A stretch of DNA of 64,000 nucleotides from Sphingobacterium micropteri (GTDB taxonomy: Bacteria > Bacteroidota > Bacteroidia > Sphingobacteriales > Sphingobacteriaceae): contig NZ_JACOIK010000002.1 of the NCBI RefSeq assembly GCF_014692515.1, forward strand, positions 372,001 to 436,000. The letters run 5' to 3'. Below, piece after piece: positions 28,501 through 37,441 of this stretch (within the stretch, counting starts at the first letter, position 1; every line of letters begins with the position of its first letter). The position numbers were made by a program, and so were the translations under genes. The notes below the pieces were generated by a model that was given only the letters and a program-made list of their open reading frames with translations, was not told the DNA's origin and did no database searches.

Positions 28501-29567
28501 TCGCTGACACAGGCATCGGTGTTCCAAAAGCAATGCAGCATAAGGTGTTTGAACGTTATTTCCAAGTTCAGGATAAGCGGAACATAGGAGAAAAGGGAAG
28601 TGGCCTGGGTTTGGCAATCGTGAAAGAATTTGTGCATTTGATGGCTGGACGTATACTGTTTACGAGTGAAGAAGAAGAGGGGACAATCGTGAAGGTGTGG
28701 TTACCTCGATTGGTATTGCCGGATACCATAGCACATGTGAAAGAAGAAGAGCATAGAATAGGGAAAAGCAATGAGGCCAGAATGAGAAAAGACCTTGACA
28801 GTGGTATGAAAAGCGGCCATCTGTTAAAAGTGATGGTGGTGGAAGACCATGCTGATTTCGCGTTTTATTTACAAGACAACCTGGGGGATTATTTTCAAGT
28901 TGATGTTTACAATACGGTGGAAGAAGCATGGAAGTCTATGTATCCTTATAGTCCGGATATTATTGTATCAGATCTTCACTTGCCCGGAAAATCAGGAATA
29001 GATTTTTGTAAGGAAATACGTTCGAATGGACGAACGAGACATATTCCGTTTGTATTAATTACCGCCGTCGGTACGGAGGAAAAAGAGATTGAGGCATTAC
29101 AGCATGGTGCAACAGACTTTATCAGTAAGCCGTTTAACTTCGATGTTTTTCTGTCTAAAATAAAAGGATTTGTCGAACAACAAGAAGTAATGGAGAAGCA
29201 CTACAAACGGCAGATTGATGTAAAAGTTGCCAAAGCGGAGGTCGTTGATGAGGATGAGCGCTTCGTACTGAAGATGACGCATATTATAGAAGATCATTTG
29301 CAATGTGAGCGCTTCTCGGTAGAAGTACTGGCCTCGCAGATGAATATGACCCGTGTAGGACTTTATAAGAAAATATTGTCGATGACGGGATTCACACCCA
29401 TTGAGTTCATCCGTAACATTCGATTAAATAAAGCATTGGATTTGCTCAAAAATACGCAAATGACCGTTAGTGAAATTTCTTACGAAGTAGGTTTCGGAAC
29501 ACCAAAACAATTTAGCAAATACTTTAAAAATTTTTACGGCGAAGTTCCTTCTGCCTATCGGAAGTGA
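25512..29567 (+). CDS. Hybrid two-component system regulator (HTCS) of the xyloglucan-type locus
   Basis: A 1351-residue HTCS. Order: signal peptide (1-21, ending CYGQ), beta-propeller repeats (about 22-700; for example MWVGTYKGGVSYYHPD), Y_Y_Y domain (about 715-780), one membrane helix (about 797-817), HisKA with VSHEFRTP (His853), HATPase with ADTGIGVP and GSGLGLAI, receiver with VSDLHLPGKSG (Asp1154), and AraC-type helix-turn-helix (about 1255-1350; ISYEVGFGTPKQFSKYFKN). The periplasmic propellers sense an oligosaccharide and the C-terminal domain activates transcription. It lies directly upstream of the GH31-SusCD-GH5-GH43-GH2 operon, so xyloglucan oligosaccharides are the probable signal. 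The direct repeat at 29594-29631 is its probable binding site. Confidence 0.95.
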   Translation: MISRITFFYVSLCLCFYCYGQETVNFKHLTVGEGLVSNHINTILKDEVGFLWFGTNTGLSRYDGYRFKSYSNKPNDVSSLINNAIIDLFIGFDQKLWVRTNKGNCIYEHTNDSFSWNVDSILVDKRFVAGDVRKIIIAERSSYVLYENGDLYYSRESRGKQEVARCEADMSGKITDIRLDSIRHVLLLVSDHGEVMSLDTQNLQPQQHITFTFERLVEKPNFQLFIDDFSGVWVYAKNFPFGTLYYKTLSSKAAVFRQLEGTYPVNNNTISNIQQLDHTVWLATDHGGINVFDLHTEKVEYLVHDRANISSLPYNSTTAMYKDNDGIMWVGTYKGGVSYYHPDLNYFSLYQHQAGYPESLPFNDINCFVEDKKGIIWIGTNGGGLLRFDPKGQTFRSYMHDNQDNNSLGSNVVVSLYIDEEENLWVGTYHGGLNKFEEGSFRRFLHASDSSTTINDNCVWSVFQDSKARFWVGLLSGGIDLLDKATGRFQRFKSVFSTDFSSSCNAKFIEDRRGNIWVGSSNGVAKISPEGAIMVYDEGSKNRTLTNNVVSDLLEDRTGNIWVATQTGINIISETKITYLSTAQGLIDNVIVGLVMDDFGDIWATAPTGISRMQYIRESDNYTIQRYDRSDGLQSSNFNERAIFKMKDGRLLFGGSEGFNIYTPQPIRHTNWHPPSIVDFRILGGRMSPSNVQKLVKDWLYAIDGKQAIRVPHQLHTFTLLLADLDFIGRSESKIQYMLKGLSNDWLDIENMEITLANLGAGNYNLLIRGVDHNGAYASPVSLIEITMLAPWWRTNWAYFIYILMVVGVLLFFRKMEKMRARTRFNLIQAEEKARHAKEMEALRTRFFTNVSHEFRTPISLIISPVQKLKVTEKNDGKAKYLDIIERNASSLLNLVNQLLDFNSIENNEHTMKKTYGDVAVFIQHIGEQFESIAQHKNIQYVVNVPLTPLEVYLDFVKLERVVLNLLSNAFKFTDAGGRIYLNCCVESQTDEIRLEVADTGIGVPKAMQHKVFERYFQVQDKRNIGEKGSGLGLAIVKEFVHLMAGRILFTSEEEEGTIVKVWLPRLVLPDTIAHVKEEEHRIGKSNEARMRKDLDSGMKSGHLLKVMVVEDHADFAFYLQDNLGDYFQVDVYNTVEEAWKSMYPYSPDIIVSDLHLPGKSGIDFCKEIRSNGRTRHIPFVLITAVGTEEKEIEALQHGATDFISKPFNFDVFLSKIKGFVEQQEVMEKHYKRQIDVKVAKAEVVDEDERFVLKMTHIIEDHLQCERFSVEVLASQMNMTRVGLYKKILSMTGFTPIEFIRNIRLNKALDLLKNTQMTVSEISYEVGFGTPKQFSKYFKNFYGEVPSAYRK

Positions 29568-29593
29568 CCAGAAACACCTATAATGAGGGGTTT

Positions 29594-29631
29594 GTTAACA
29601 TTTTAACCCATAAAAGTTAACAAAATGACCC
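29594..29631 (+). promoter_or_regulatory. Direct-repeat operator candidate (22-base spacing) for the HTCS
   Basis: Two copies of GTTAACAnnnTnACCC start at 29594 and 29616, 22 bases apart and in the same orientation; 12 of 16 positions are identical. They end 22 bases before the -7-like box at 29654, where a -33 element is missing. That is the expected layout for an AraC-type activator that replaces the -33 contact. Confidence 0.6.
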
Positions 29632-29653
29632 TCTGGTGCAGCAGAATACCCCC

Positions 29654-29661
29654 TATGTTTG
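29654..29661 (+). promoter_or_regulatory. -7 box of the xyloglucan-type operon
   Basis: TATGTTTG fits TAnnTTTG exactly. It predicts a start near 29667 and a leader of about 60 bases before the GH31 start codon. No TTG lies at the proper -33 distance, consistent with a need for an activator bound at the upstream direct repeat. Confidence 0.6.
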
Positions 29662-29727
29662 CTGTAGAAGTAATAATTATAAACTGGAAATGCCGCATAG
29701 GCTTTCTCTAAATTTCGTAAACCTATA

Positions 29728-32598
29728 ATGATAATGTGTAAACTTTACTTTACTTTTTTATGCAGTCTGCTGTTTACCGTTCTACAGGCAATTGGACAAT
29801 CTGCAGATCGAGCAAGCTATCAAAAGACAGATCATGGCGTAAAGATTAGCTTCGCTGGATTACCGACGTCTGTGGATCAGGATATTTATCTAGATGCGAT
29901 CCGCGATGATATTGTTCGTGTGACGGTATTACCGATCGATGTTCCCTTTCCTACACGTGAAAGCCTTATCGTTGTGGACTCCCTGCATCGTCTGGTTCAT
30001 ACGCTGGCTGTTGAAAGAGAACAAGACACGTTATATCTGCGTACAGAGAGCTTGGTCGTGGCTACTTGCTTACGTACTGGCCAGATCGTTTTTAAGGACA
30101 AAAATGGACAGACCATACTGGGTGAACGAAAAAGAGGAAATAACAGTTTCCGGCCTGATTCATACAATGGAGATTCTTTTTATGCGTTGGAACAGGGGTT
30201 TGAAATTGAGGAAAATGAAGGATTATATGGTTTAGGACAGCACCAAAATGCTGTAATGAACTACAATCATGGTAGACGTATTACTTTGCTCCAATATAAT
30301 ACGGAGATCGGTGTGCCGTTTTTACTGTCCACCAAGAATTATGGACTCTTATGGCACAATTATGCTATTACGACCGCCGGAGATGTACGCCCGTTACACC
30401 CATTAAATGCTTTTAAACTCACTTCCAAAGAAGGAATGGAGGGTTGGTTGACCGCTACTTATACGCATCGGGACTACCCGGATAGCGTATGGTTGAGCAG
30501 GCCAGAGTCTATTATTGATTATTCGTATCTGACCGATCAACATAAGCTACCTAAGGACATTGCGTTAGCGAAGGCGAAAGTGCGGTATGAAGGACAAATA
30601 ACCTCTCCTTATTCTGGCTTGCACCGGTTGCATTTCAAGTATTCGGGGTATATGAAAGTGTGGATAGATGGAGAGCTACAGGAAGATAGGTGGCGAGAAT
30701 CATGGAATGCGGGAACGTTCGAGATCGCTAAGGAAATGAAGGCGGACGAACCACACAACATCCGTATCGAATGGCTTCCGGATGGTAGCGAATCGTACTT
30801 TACCCTCAATTGGCAAAGCCCTTTACCAGAGGAGTTAAAGCATACTTTTTCCTTTGCTTCGGAGGCGGGCGATGCAATAGACTATTATTTTATCTATGGC
30901 AAAGATATGGATGAAGTTATATCGGGTTACCGTAAGCTGTCGGGCAAAGCACCGATTATGCCTTTGTGGAGTTTCGGTTTTTGGCAAAGTCGCGAGCGTT
31001 ATAAAACACAACAAGAGATTGAGGAGGTAGCCCAAGAATTTCGGAAGCGTCGTATCCCGATCGATAATATCGTTCAAGACTGGTCGTATTGGGCGGAACA
31101 CGACTGGGGTAGCCATAATTTTGACATGACCCGTTTCCCGAATCCCGACGGGATGATCCAAGGCTTACACGACAAAGATATACGGATTATGATCTCGGTA
31201 TGGCCTAAAATTAATGAGGAATCATCTGTTTATCCAGATTTCAACAGTAAGGGTTGGTTATACCCGCGCAATATATACGATGGTAGAAAAGACTGGATTG
31301 GCAAGGGGTACACGTCAACATTTTATGATCCTTTTCAACAGGAAGCACGTCAGGGTTTTTGGGATCTGATGAATGAGAAACTGTATAAAAAAGGAATTGA
31401 TGCGTGGTGGATGGACGCCAGTGAACCTGATGTGCATTCCAATATCAGCCTAGAGGAACGGAAAGCTGTTTTTCAGCCTGCTTTAGGCTCTTCGGTGCGT
31501 TATTATAATACGTTTCCGCTGATGAACGCAAAGGGAATATACGAAGGACAACGCCAAACGGATCCTAACAACAGGGTGTTTATCTTGACCCGTTCTTATT
31601 TTGCTGGTCAACAGCGTTACAGTGCGGCTGCGTGGAGTGGTGATATTGCATCCCGTTGGCACGATATGAAAGATCAGATCGCGGCAGGCATTAATTTCTC
31701 CATGTCGGGCACACCTTACTGGACGATGGACGTCGGCGGCTTTTTGGTGGAGAAGCGTTTTCATAAACCGCAAGCGCATGATTTGGAAGAATGGCGAGAG
31801 ATGAATACCCGTTGGTACCAGTATGGTGCATTCTTGCCCATGTTCCGTGCCCATGGACAGTTTCCGTTCCGGGAGCCGTTTAATATAGCGGGAGAAGATC
31901 ATCAAGCCTATAAGAGCATGGTATATTACATCAACCTGCGCTATACATTATTGGCGTACAATTATAGTTTAGCTGCAAAAACCTTCTTCGACGATTATAC
32001 AATGATTCGGGGTCTTGCCATGGATTTTCCACAAGATCGTGAAACGTATGCGCTTAATGACCAATACCTTTGGGGACCGGCATTACTGGTGAATCCCGTA
32101 ACGAAAAAAGGAGTTACCCAACGCGCGGTTTACTTACCCAAAGGTGCTGATTGGTATGATCTTTACCAGGGAACTTTTTTTAAAGGAGGACAAACAATAC
32201 AGGCTGATGCGCCTTACGAACGGATACCGGTATTTGTCCGTTCAGGAGCCATCCTGCCGATCGGAAAAGAACTGCAATATACAGGAGAACAGCCGCAGGA
32301 TGAATTGATACTGTATGTGTATGACGGTGCGGATGCTTCTTTTGAGCTGTATGAAGATGAAGGGGATAATTATAATTATGAAAAAGGACAGCACAGTACT
32401 ATTGCGTTTACGTACGAACAGTCCAACGGAACATTGACCATAGGAGAGCGCGTTGGCAAATTTGCAGGGATGCTGAAAAACCGGGTATTTCACATCGTGT
32501 TGGTCTCCAAGCGAAATCAGGAAGGAATAGATTCTCCGCAAGGGAATAGAAAAACGGTCAGATACAGGGGAAAGGCAACCTCTATAGTATTGAAATAA
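29728..32598 (+). CDS. GH31 glycosidase with PA14 insert, probable alpha-xylosidase
   Basis: A 956-residue secreted family GH31 enzyme. A signal peptide (to about residue 25, ending LQAIGQ) is followed by the N-terminal beta-sandwich (LYGLGQHQNAVMNYNHGR), a PA14 domain inserted at about 280-368 (YEGQITSPYSGLHRLHFKYS), and the (beta/alpha)8 barrel with the nucleophile in WWMDASEPD (Asp563) and the acid/base in SGDIASRWHD (Asp639). The PA14 insert in this position is a mark of xyloglucan alpha-xylosidases such as the Cellvibrio and Bacteroides ovatus enzymes. It would remove alpha-1,6-xylose from the reducing-end-distal glucose of xyloglucan oligosaccharides in the periplasm. An alpha-glucosidase is the alternative. 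First gene of the operon; start may instead be the Met two codons on. Confidence 0.9.
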   Translation: MIMCKLYFTFLCSLLFTVLQAIGQSADRASYQKTDHGVKISFAGLPTSVDQDIYLDAIRDDIVRVTVLPIDVPFPTRESLIVVDSLHRLVHTLAVEREQDTLYLRTESLVVATCLRTGQIVFKDKNGQTILGERKRGNNSFRPDSYNGDSFYALEQGFEIEENEGLYGLGQHQNAVMNYNHGRRITLLQYNTEIGVPFLLSTKNYGLLWHNYAITTAGDVRPLHPLNAFKLTSKEGMEGWLTATYTHRDYPDSVWLSRPESIIDYSYLTDQHKLPKDIALAKAKVRYEGQITSPYSGLHRLHFKYSGYMKVWIDGELQEDRWRESWNAGTFEIAKEMKADEPHNIRIEWLPDGSESYFTLNWQSPLPEELKHTFSFASEAGDAIDYYFIYGKDMDEVISGYRKLSGKAPIMPLWSFGFWQSRERYKTQQEIEEVAQEFRKRRIPIDNIVQDWSYWAEHDWGSHNFDMTRFPNPDGMIQGLHDKDIRIMISVWPKINEESSVYPDFNSKGWLYPRNIYDGRKDWIGKGYTSTFYDPFQQEARQGFWDLMNEKLYKKGIDAWWMDASEPDVHSNISLEERKAVFQPALGSSVRYYNTFPLMNAKGIYEGQRQTDPNNRVFILTRSYFAGQQRYSAAAWSGDIASRWHDMKDQIAAGINFSMSGTPYWTMDVGGFLVEKRFHKPQAHDLEEWREMNTRWYQYGAFLPMFRAHGQFPFREPFNIAGEDHQAYKSMVYYINLRYTLLAYNYSLAAKTFFDDYTMIRGLAMDFPQDRETYALNDQYLWGPALLVNPVTKKGVTQRAVYLPKGADWYDLYQGTFFKGGQTIQADAPYERIPVFVRSGAILPIGKELQYTGEQPQDELILYVYDGADASFELYEDEGDNYNYEKGQHSTIAFTYEQSNGTLTIGERVGKFAGMLKNRVFHIVLVSKRNQEGIDSPQGNRKTVRYRGKATSIVLK

Positions 32599-32631
32599 CG
32601 AGTGTTTACCAATCTAATAAACTTAATAACA

Positions 32632-35600
32632 ATGAGAAGAAAACGACAGTTTTATCACCAATCGATCTTGCTGCTTTTGGCACTTTGCGTAAGCAGTTAT
32701 GCCTGGGCACAATCGATACGAGGGCAGGTGGTGTCGTCCGCTACTGGCGATGCAATATCGGGTGCTAGTATTCAGGAAGGCGGACAGCAGGCCTCCACAC
32801 AAACCGACGCCACAGGTAATTTTACCCTTTCGGCTAGTTTACCGGCCACGTTGAAGGTGTCTTATGTTGGTTACAAAACACAGGAGATTAATGTTACGCG
32901 ACCGGATGCCTTGCTCATTCAGTTAGAAATAGAGACTTCTGATCTGGAAGAGGTGGTGGTGATCGGTTATGGTGCACAAAAGAAAAAGTTGACAACCGGA
33001 GCAAACCTACGTGTAGAAGGGGAGGATCTGGAAAAACGTAACCAGATTAATCCTTTGCAGGCATTGCAAGGACAGGCTCCTGGTGTTTCTATCACGTCTA
33101 CCTCCGGACAGCCCGGAGCAGATATGCGCGTGGTTGTACGGGGATTGGGAACGATAGGTAATTCGGGACCTTTATATGTGATTGATGGTATCCCGGGTGG
33201 GGATATCAGTATCCTGAACCCGGCAGATATCGTATCCATCGATGTGCTCAAAGATGCTGCTTCGGCAGCGATCTATGGATCGCAGGCAGCGAATGGTGTC
33301 GTTTTGGTGACGACGAAGATGGGGACTTCCGGTAGAAGCCAGCTAGCTATCGATGCCTTTGCAGGTATACAGAATGTCGGGCGTATCATGCCGATGCTCA
33401 ACGCAAGTCAATATAAGACCATCATGAACGAACAGGCTTTGAACTCGGGGGCGTCGCTGATCGATTTTGATGCCATGGATGACCTCGCTGACACAGAATG
33501 GCTAAGCCATATGTTTTCCGACAACGCTAAGATGCAAAACTACAATTTGGGCTTGACCGGGGGGTCAGAAAACTCGGTATATGCCATGTCTCTTAACTAC
33601 ATCGGACAGGAAGGTGTTGCCGGAGGAAAGGATGTTTCTAATTATGAACGCTACGGATTCAGGATTAATTCTGAACATAAGCTGCTGGACAAATTCCTGA
33701 CTATCGGTCAACATCTAAATTTTAATTATATTCGTAATAATGGGATCAACGTAGGTAATCAGTACAATAACACCCTACGCGGAGCATTTGCTACGTCACC
33801 ATTATCTCCGGTATACTCCGGCAACAATCGCTTTGGTATCCCATACAACGATACGTCCAACTCCCCTTGGTATACGGGTGACGGGAATCCTTACGGGTCT
33901 ATGATGATAAATTCCAATAATGCGAACGATGCGCAGCGGATGCTGGCGGATATCTATGCCGAGATCGAACCGTTTCCGGGGCTAAAGATTAGATCCATTG
34001 GTGGATTCAATTATCATGCTTCCGAATACAGGAGCTTTACGCCATTGTATCAACTGTCTGCTTATGCTTATAATACCGATCATACTACTGTCAACCAAAG
34101 TATGGGAAAAGGGCACACCTTGACCTGGACCAATACCGCGACCTACGATTTCACGGTAGCGAACGACCACCGTTTTACGGCTATGCTGGGGATGGAGTCA
34201 CAGCGTTATCAAGGCACTTCCCTATCTGGATCGAACTGGAATTTACTGTCACAGTTTAATGATTTTGCGCATGCCTACCTCGATAATACTACTGGCCAAG
34301 CGCATTTGGATGATGATGGCAATATCGTGGAAACACGCTTTGTCAACGGTCGGCCAGACAATATATATAGACGGGTGTCTTATTTCGGCCGTGCAGAGTA
34401 TAATTTCAAGGAAAAATATATATTGAATGCCACTTTGCGAGGTGATGGTTCTTCAAAATTTGCCGATGGAAATCGGTGGGGTTACTTTCCCTCGGTATCG
34501 GCAGGTTGGATTGTTTCATCTGAAGACTTTTTTCAAGGAGCAGGCAATGCTATCAATTTTCTGAAATTTCGTGCGTCTTGGGGACAGGTCGGCAATCAGG
34601 ATATTGCGGATTTTCAGTTTGCCTCGCCGATCAATACCTCGACTGGATGGACGTCAGATAACCCCGCTGCACATTATGTTTTCGGTACGGGCAATTTTAA
34701 TGTGCCAGGAGCCTATCCAAGCCGACTTTCTAATCCTTTCCTGACCTGGGAAACCTCGGAACAGACTAATGTGGGGATAGATGCCCGGTTTTTGACTAAT
34801 CGCTTGGACGTCGTTGCTGATTTCTATATCAAGAATACCAAGGACTGGTTGGTACAGCCTCCGATCTTGGCTACTGCTGGCGCTGGTGCTCCGTTTATTA
34901 ATGGCGGAAGTGTCAAGAATACAGGGATAGAACTCGGGCTGTCATGGAGCGATAGAATGGGCGACGTGACCTATAGAGCTGGCCTCAATGGTGCTTACAA
35001 CAAAAATAAAGTAGGCTTGATACCTACCGAAGATGGCATTATACATGGTCAGGGGAATATGTTGTATGACAATTCGGAAGAATTTTACAGGGCACAAAAC
35101 GGATATGCTATAGGTTATTTTTGGGGATATGAAACGGCAGGTCTATTCCAAAGTGAAGCCGATATTGAATCTTGGCGAAATCAGGGATATGGCATTTTAC
35201 AGCCGGAAGTGAAACCCGGTGATGTGAAATATGTTGACCAGAATAACGATGGCGTAGTCAATGCCGCTGATAAGGTGGACATCGGTGTAGGAATGCCCAA
35301 TTTTACCTTTGGGTTTAATGTGGGGGCCAGCTACAAAAATTTCGACATTTCTGTCGATGCTTATGGTGTTGCTGGGAATAAGATTGTCCAGTCGTATCGT
35401 AACCATACTAATAAGCAGGCAAACTATACGACCCGTGTGCTCGACAGATGGACCGGCGAGGGAACTTCGAATAAGATTCCACGGGTAACGGAAACAAATA
35501 TCAACTGGCAATTCTCTGATCTGTATCTACAAGATGGTGATTTTCTAAGGATTGCGAATATTACCTTGGGATATGATTTTTCGAAATTGACCACCTGGAA

Positions 35601-35775
35601 ATTTGCCAATCAGATCCGATTGTATGTGCAAGGACAAAACCTATTTACATTTACCAAATATGACGGTATGGATCCGGAGATTGGATATGGTACCGATGGA
35701 TGGGTGTCGGGAATAGATCTGGGGTATTATCCTAGACCTAAAGTTGTTCTTTTTGGAGCGAATATTAAATTCTAA
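32632..35775 (+). CDS. SusC/RagA-family TonB-dependent receptor (xyloglucan-type locus)
   Basis: A complete 1047-residue receptor. Signal peptide (ending VSSYAWAQ), carboxypeptidase-D-like domain (SIRGQVVSSATGDAISGASI), the SusC signature ETSDLEEVVVIGYGAQKKK (in part), plug (LYVIDGIPGGDISIL; IDVLKDAASAAIYGSQAANG), and barrel ending in KVVLFGANIKF. It imports the large oligosaccharides made at the surface by the GH5 enzyme encoded downstream, together with the SusD partner 18 bases away. I start at the ATG at 32632, which opens the signal peptide, and not at an upstream in-frame GTG. Confidence 0.96.
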   Translation: MRRKRQFYHQSILLLLALCVSSYAWAQSIRGQVVSSATGDAISGASIQEGGQQASTQTDATGNFTLSASLPATLKVSYVGYKTQEINVTRPDALLIQLEIETSDLEEVVVIGYGAQKKKLTTGANLRVEGEDLEKRNQINPLQALQGQAPGVSITSTSGQPGADMRVVVRGLGTIGNSGPLYVIDGIPGGDISILNPADIVSIDVLKDAASAAIYGSQAANGVVLVTTKMGTSGRSQLAIDAFAGIQNVGRIMPMLNASQYKTIMNEQALNSGASLIDFDAMDDLADTEWLSHMFSDNAKMQNYNLGLTGGSENSVYAMSLNYIGQEGVAGGKDVSNYERYGFRINSEHKLLDKFLTIGQHLNFNYIRNNGINVGNQYNNTLRGAFATSPLSPVYSGNNRFGIPYNDTSNSPWYTGDGNPYGSMMINSNNANDAQRMLADIYAEIEPFPGLKIRSIGGFNYHASEYRSFTPLYQLSAYAYNTDHTTVNQSMGKGHTLTWTNTATYDFTVANDHRFTAMLGMESQRYQGTSLSGSNWNLLSQFNDFAHAYLDNTTGQAHLDDDGNIVETRFVNGRPDNIYRRVSYFGRAEYNFKEKYILNATLRGDGSSKFADGNRWGYFPSVSAGWIVSSEDFFQGAGNAINFLKFRASWGQVGNQDIADFQFASPINTSTGWTSDNPAAHYVFGTGNFNVPGAYPSRLSNPFLTWETSEQTNVGIDARFLTNRLDVVADFYIKNTKDWLVQPPILATAGAGAPFINGGSVKNTGIELGLSWSDRMGDVTYRAGLNGAYNKNKVGLIPTEDGIIHGQGNMLYDNSEEFYRAQNGYAIGYFWGYETAGLFQSEADIESWRNQGYGILQPEVKPGDVKYVDQNNDGVVNAADKVDIGVGMPNFTFGFNVGASYKNFDISVDAYGVAGNKIVQSYRNHTNKQANYTTRVLDRWTGEGTSNKIPRVTETNINWQFSDLYLQDGDFLRIANITLGYDFSKLTTWKFANQIRLYVQGQNLFTFTKYDGMDPEIGYGTDGWVSGIDLGYYPRPKVVLFGANIKF

Positions 35776-35793
35776 TCTATTTAATTATTGAAG

Positions 35794-37422
35794 ATGAAAA
35801 CGTCAAAAATACTATATACATCGATCTTAGCGACGAGCTTGTTTCTCAGCGGATGCTCCGCTAGTTTTCTGGATGTCGAACCGATGACCGATGTACTGGA
35901 AAATAATTTCTATAAGACCATCGATGATGCAGAGATGGCATTGATCGGTTGCTACGATGGCTACCAACGGACCTCCTCCAATGGCAATCTCTCTTTTACC
36001 GTTGCTTCGGAGATACTATCCGACAATTGTTTCGGTGGAACCGGACATACCGATGGAAGGGGCTATCAGGTGCTTGACAGATTTGATAAGGCACAGTCGC
36101 CTTCGGATAACAACCTGTTCGACGGTACATGGACAGACTACTATGCGGGTATTTTTAGGTGCAATACGCTATTGACTAAAATGGAAGAGACTGACTTTGG
36201 TGATCAGCAGAGTATACAACTTCGGATAGAGGGAGAGACCCGGTTTTTGCGAGCTATCATGTATTTCGATCTGGTTAGGTTATTTGGCCGTGTCCCTTTA
36301 TTGACGAGTCCAACGAGCGACAATGTGCCGCAGGTGGAGCCTAAAGAAACGTATCAACTGATTGTGGAAGACCTCAAGTTTGCAGCGGATAATATTCCGG
36401 CGGACGCTTATCCGAAATCAAACGCCGCCAACATCGATGGACGGGTGACACCGCATGCTGCTAAAGCTTTATTGGCGCGTGTATACCTGTTTTATACTGG
36501 TTATTACGGAGTGGACGATTTGTCGGTGAGCAAGGCCGAAGTCGTGGCAGGACTAGAAGAAATAGTAGCGAGCAATGAGTTTGCCTTGCTAGCAGATTTT
36601 AAAAGTCTATGGCCAGCTGCAAGCTACGTGCCCGTTCCCGGCGACAACACGTTGGACCGCTCGGCGTATGCCGGAAAGGGTAACGTAGAAGTCGTATTTG
36701 CCAAAAAATTTAACAATACCCAAAACTATAACGGAAACATAGACGGCAACAGATGGCTGGTTATGCTCGGGCTGCGGAACACCAATTTTTCACCCTACGG
36801 GCAGGGCTGGGGAGCATGTACAGTCAACCCGAGACTGGTGAATGCTTTTTCGGACAATGACGTGCGTAAGGTGGCATCGATTATCGATATTGAAGGAGAA
36901 GGTATTGCCGGATTTGATGTTAACGACCAGCGAGAATATACAGGTTACGCAAACAAAAAGTATACACCTACTTCATTACCTGATGGTTCGTCTAATACAG
37001 GAGGAGATAACGATTTTCAGATTTCCCAAGATCAAGACTACCTTGTGATCCGCTATGCCGATGTCTTGCTGATGGCGGCAGAATTGGGCTCATCTCAGGC
37101 ACAGAATTACTTCAATCTGGTCAGACAACGTGCTTATGGTAACAGTTTTGTGGCTTTGCCGGTAAACCAAACAAATATATTGGAGGAAAGAAGATTGGAG
37201 TTTGCTTTTGAGGGGATTCGCTATTGGGATCTATTGCGTCAAGGCGTGGAGAGTGCCGCAGCAACGATCGCGCAGACACAAAATGTATCGAGTGGTTCGG
37301 CTCCAGACCAAGTGGTTATCAACGCACAGCAGATTATCAGTACAAAAGGATTGATGCAGATACCGAACAATCAGATTACCTTATCAAATGGTGTTTTGAC
37401 ACAAAATGATGGTTGGAACTAA
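35794..37422 (+). CDS. SusD/RagB-family glycan-binding lipoprotein (xyloglucan-type locus)
   Basis: A 542-residue SusD protein. The lipoprotein signal ends at LFLSGCS (Cys21), followed by ASFLDVEPMTDVLENNFYKT, typical of the family. Helical repeats include IEGETRFLRAIMYFDLVRLFG (shown in part: GETRFLRAIMYFDLVRLFG) and the C-terminal LEERRLEFAFEGIRYWDLLR. It pairs with the receptor upstream and is expected to bind xyloglucan at the surface. The ATG at 35794 gives the best signal peptide; a TTG two codons upstream is in frame. Next gene follows after 19 bases. Confidence 0.95.
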   Translation: MKTSKILYTSILATSLFLSGCSASFLDVEPMTDVLENNFYKTIDDAEMALIGCYDGYQRTSSNGNLSFTVASEILSDNCFGGTGHTDGRGYQVLDRFDKAQSPSDNNLFDGTWTDYYAGIFRCNTLLTKMEETDFGDQQSIQLRIEGETRFLRAIMYFDLVRLFGRVPLLTSPTSDNVPQVEPKETYQLIVEDLKFAADNIPADAYPKSNAANIDGRVTPHAAKALLARVYLFYTGYYGVDDLSVSKAEVVAGLEEIVASNEFALLADFKSLWPAASYVPVPGDNTLDRSAYAGKGNVEVVFAKKFNNTQNYNGNIDGNRWLVMLGLRNTNFSPYGQGWGACTVNPRLVNAFSDNDVRKVASIIDIEGEGIAGFDVNDQREYTGYANKKYTPTSLPDGSSNTGGDNDFQISQDQDYLVIRYADVLLMAAELGSSQAQNYFNLVRQRAYGNSFVALPVNQTNILEERRLEFAFEGIRYWDLLRQGVESAAATIAQTQNVSSGSAPDQVVINAQQIISTKGLMQIPNNQITLSNGVLTQNDGWN

Positions 37423-37441
37423 ACTTATAAACGATAAAATT

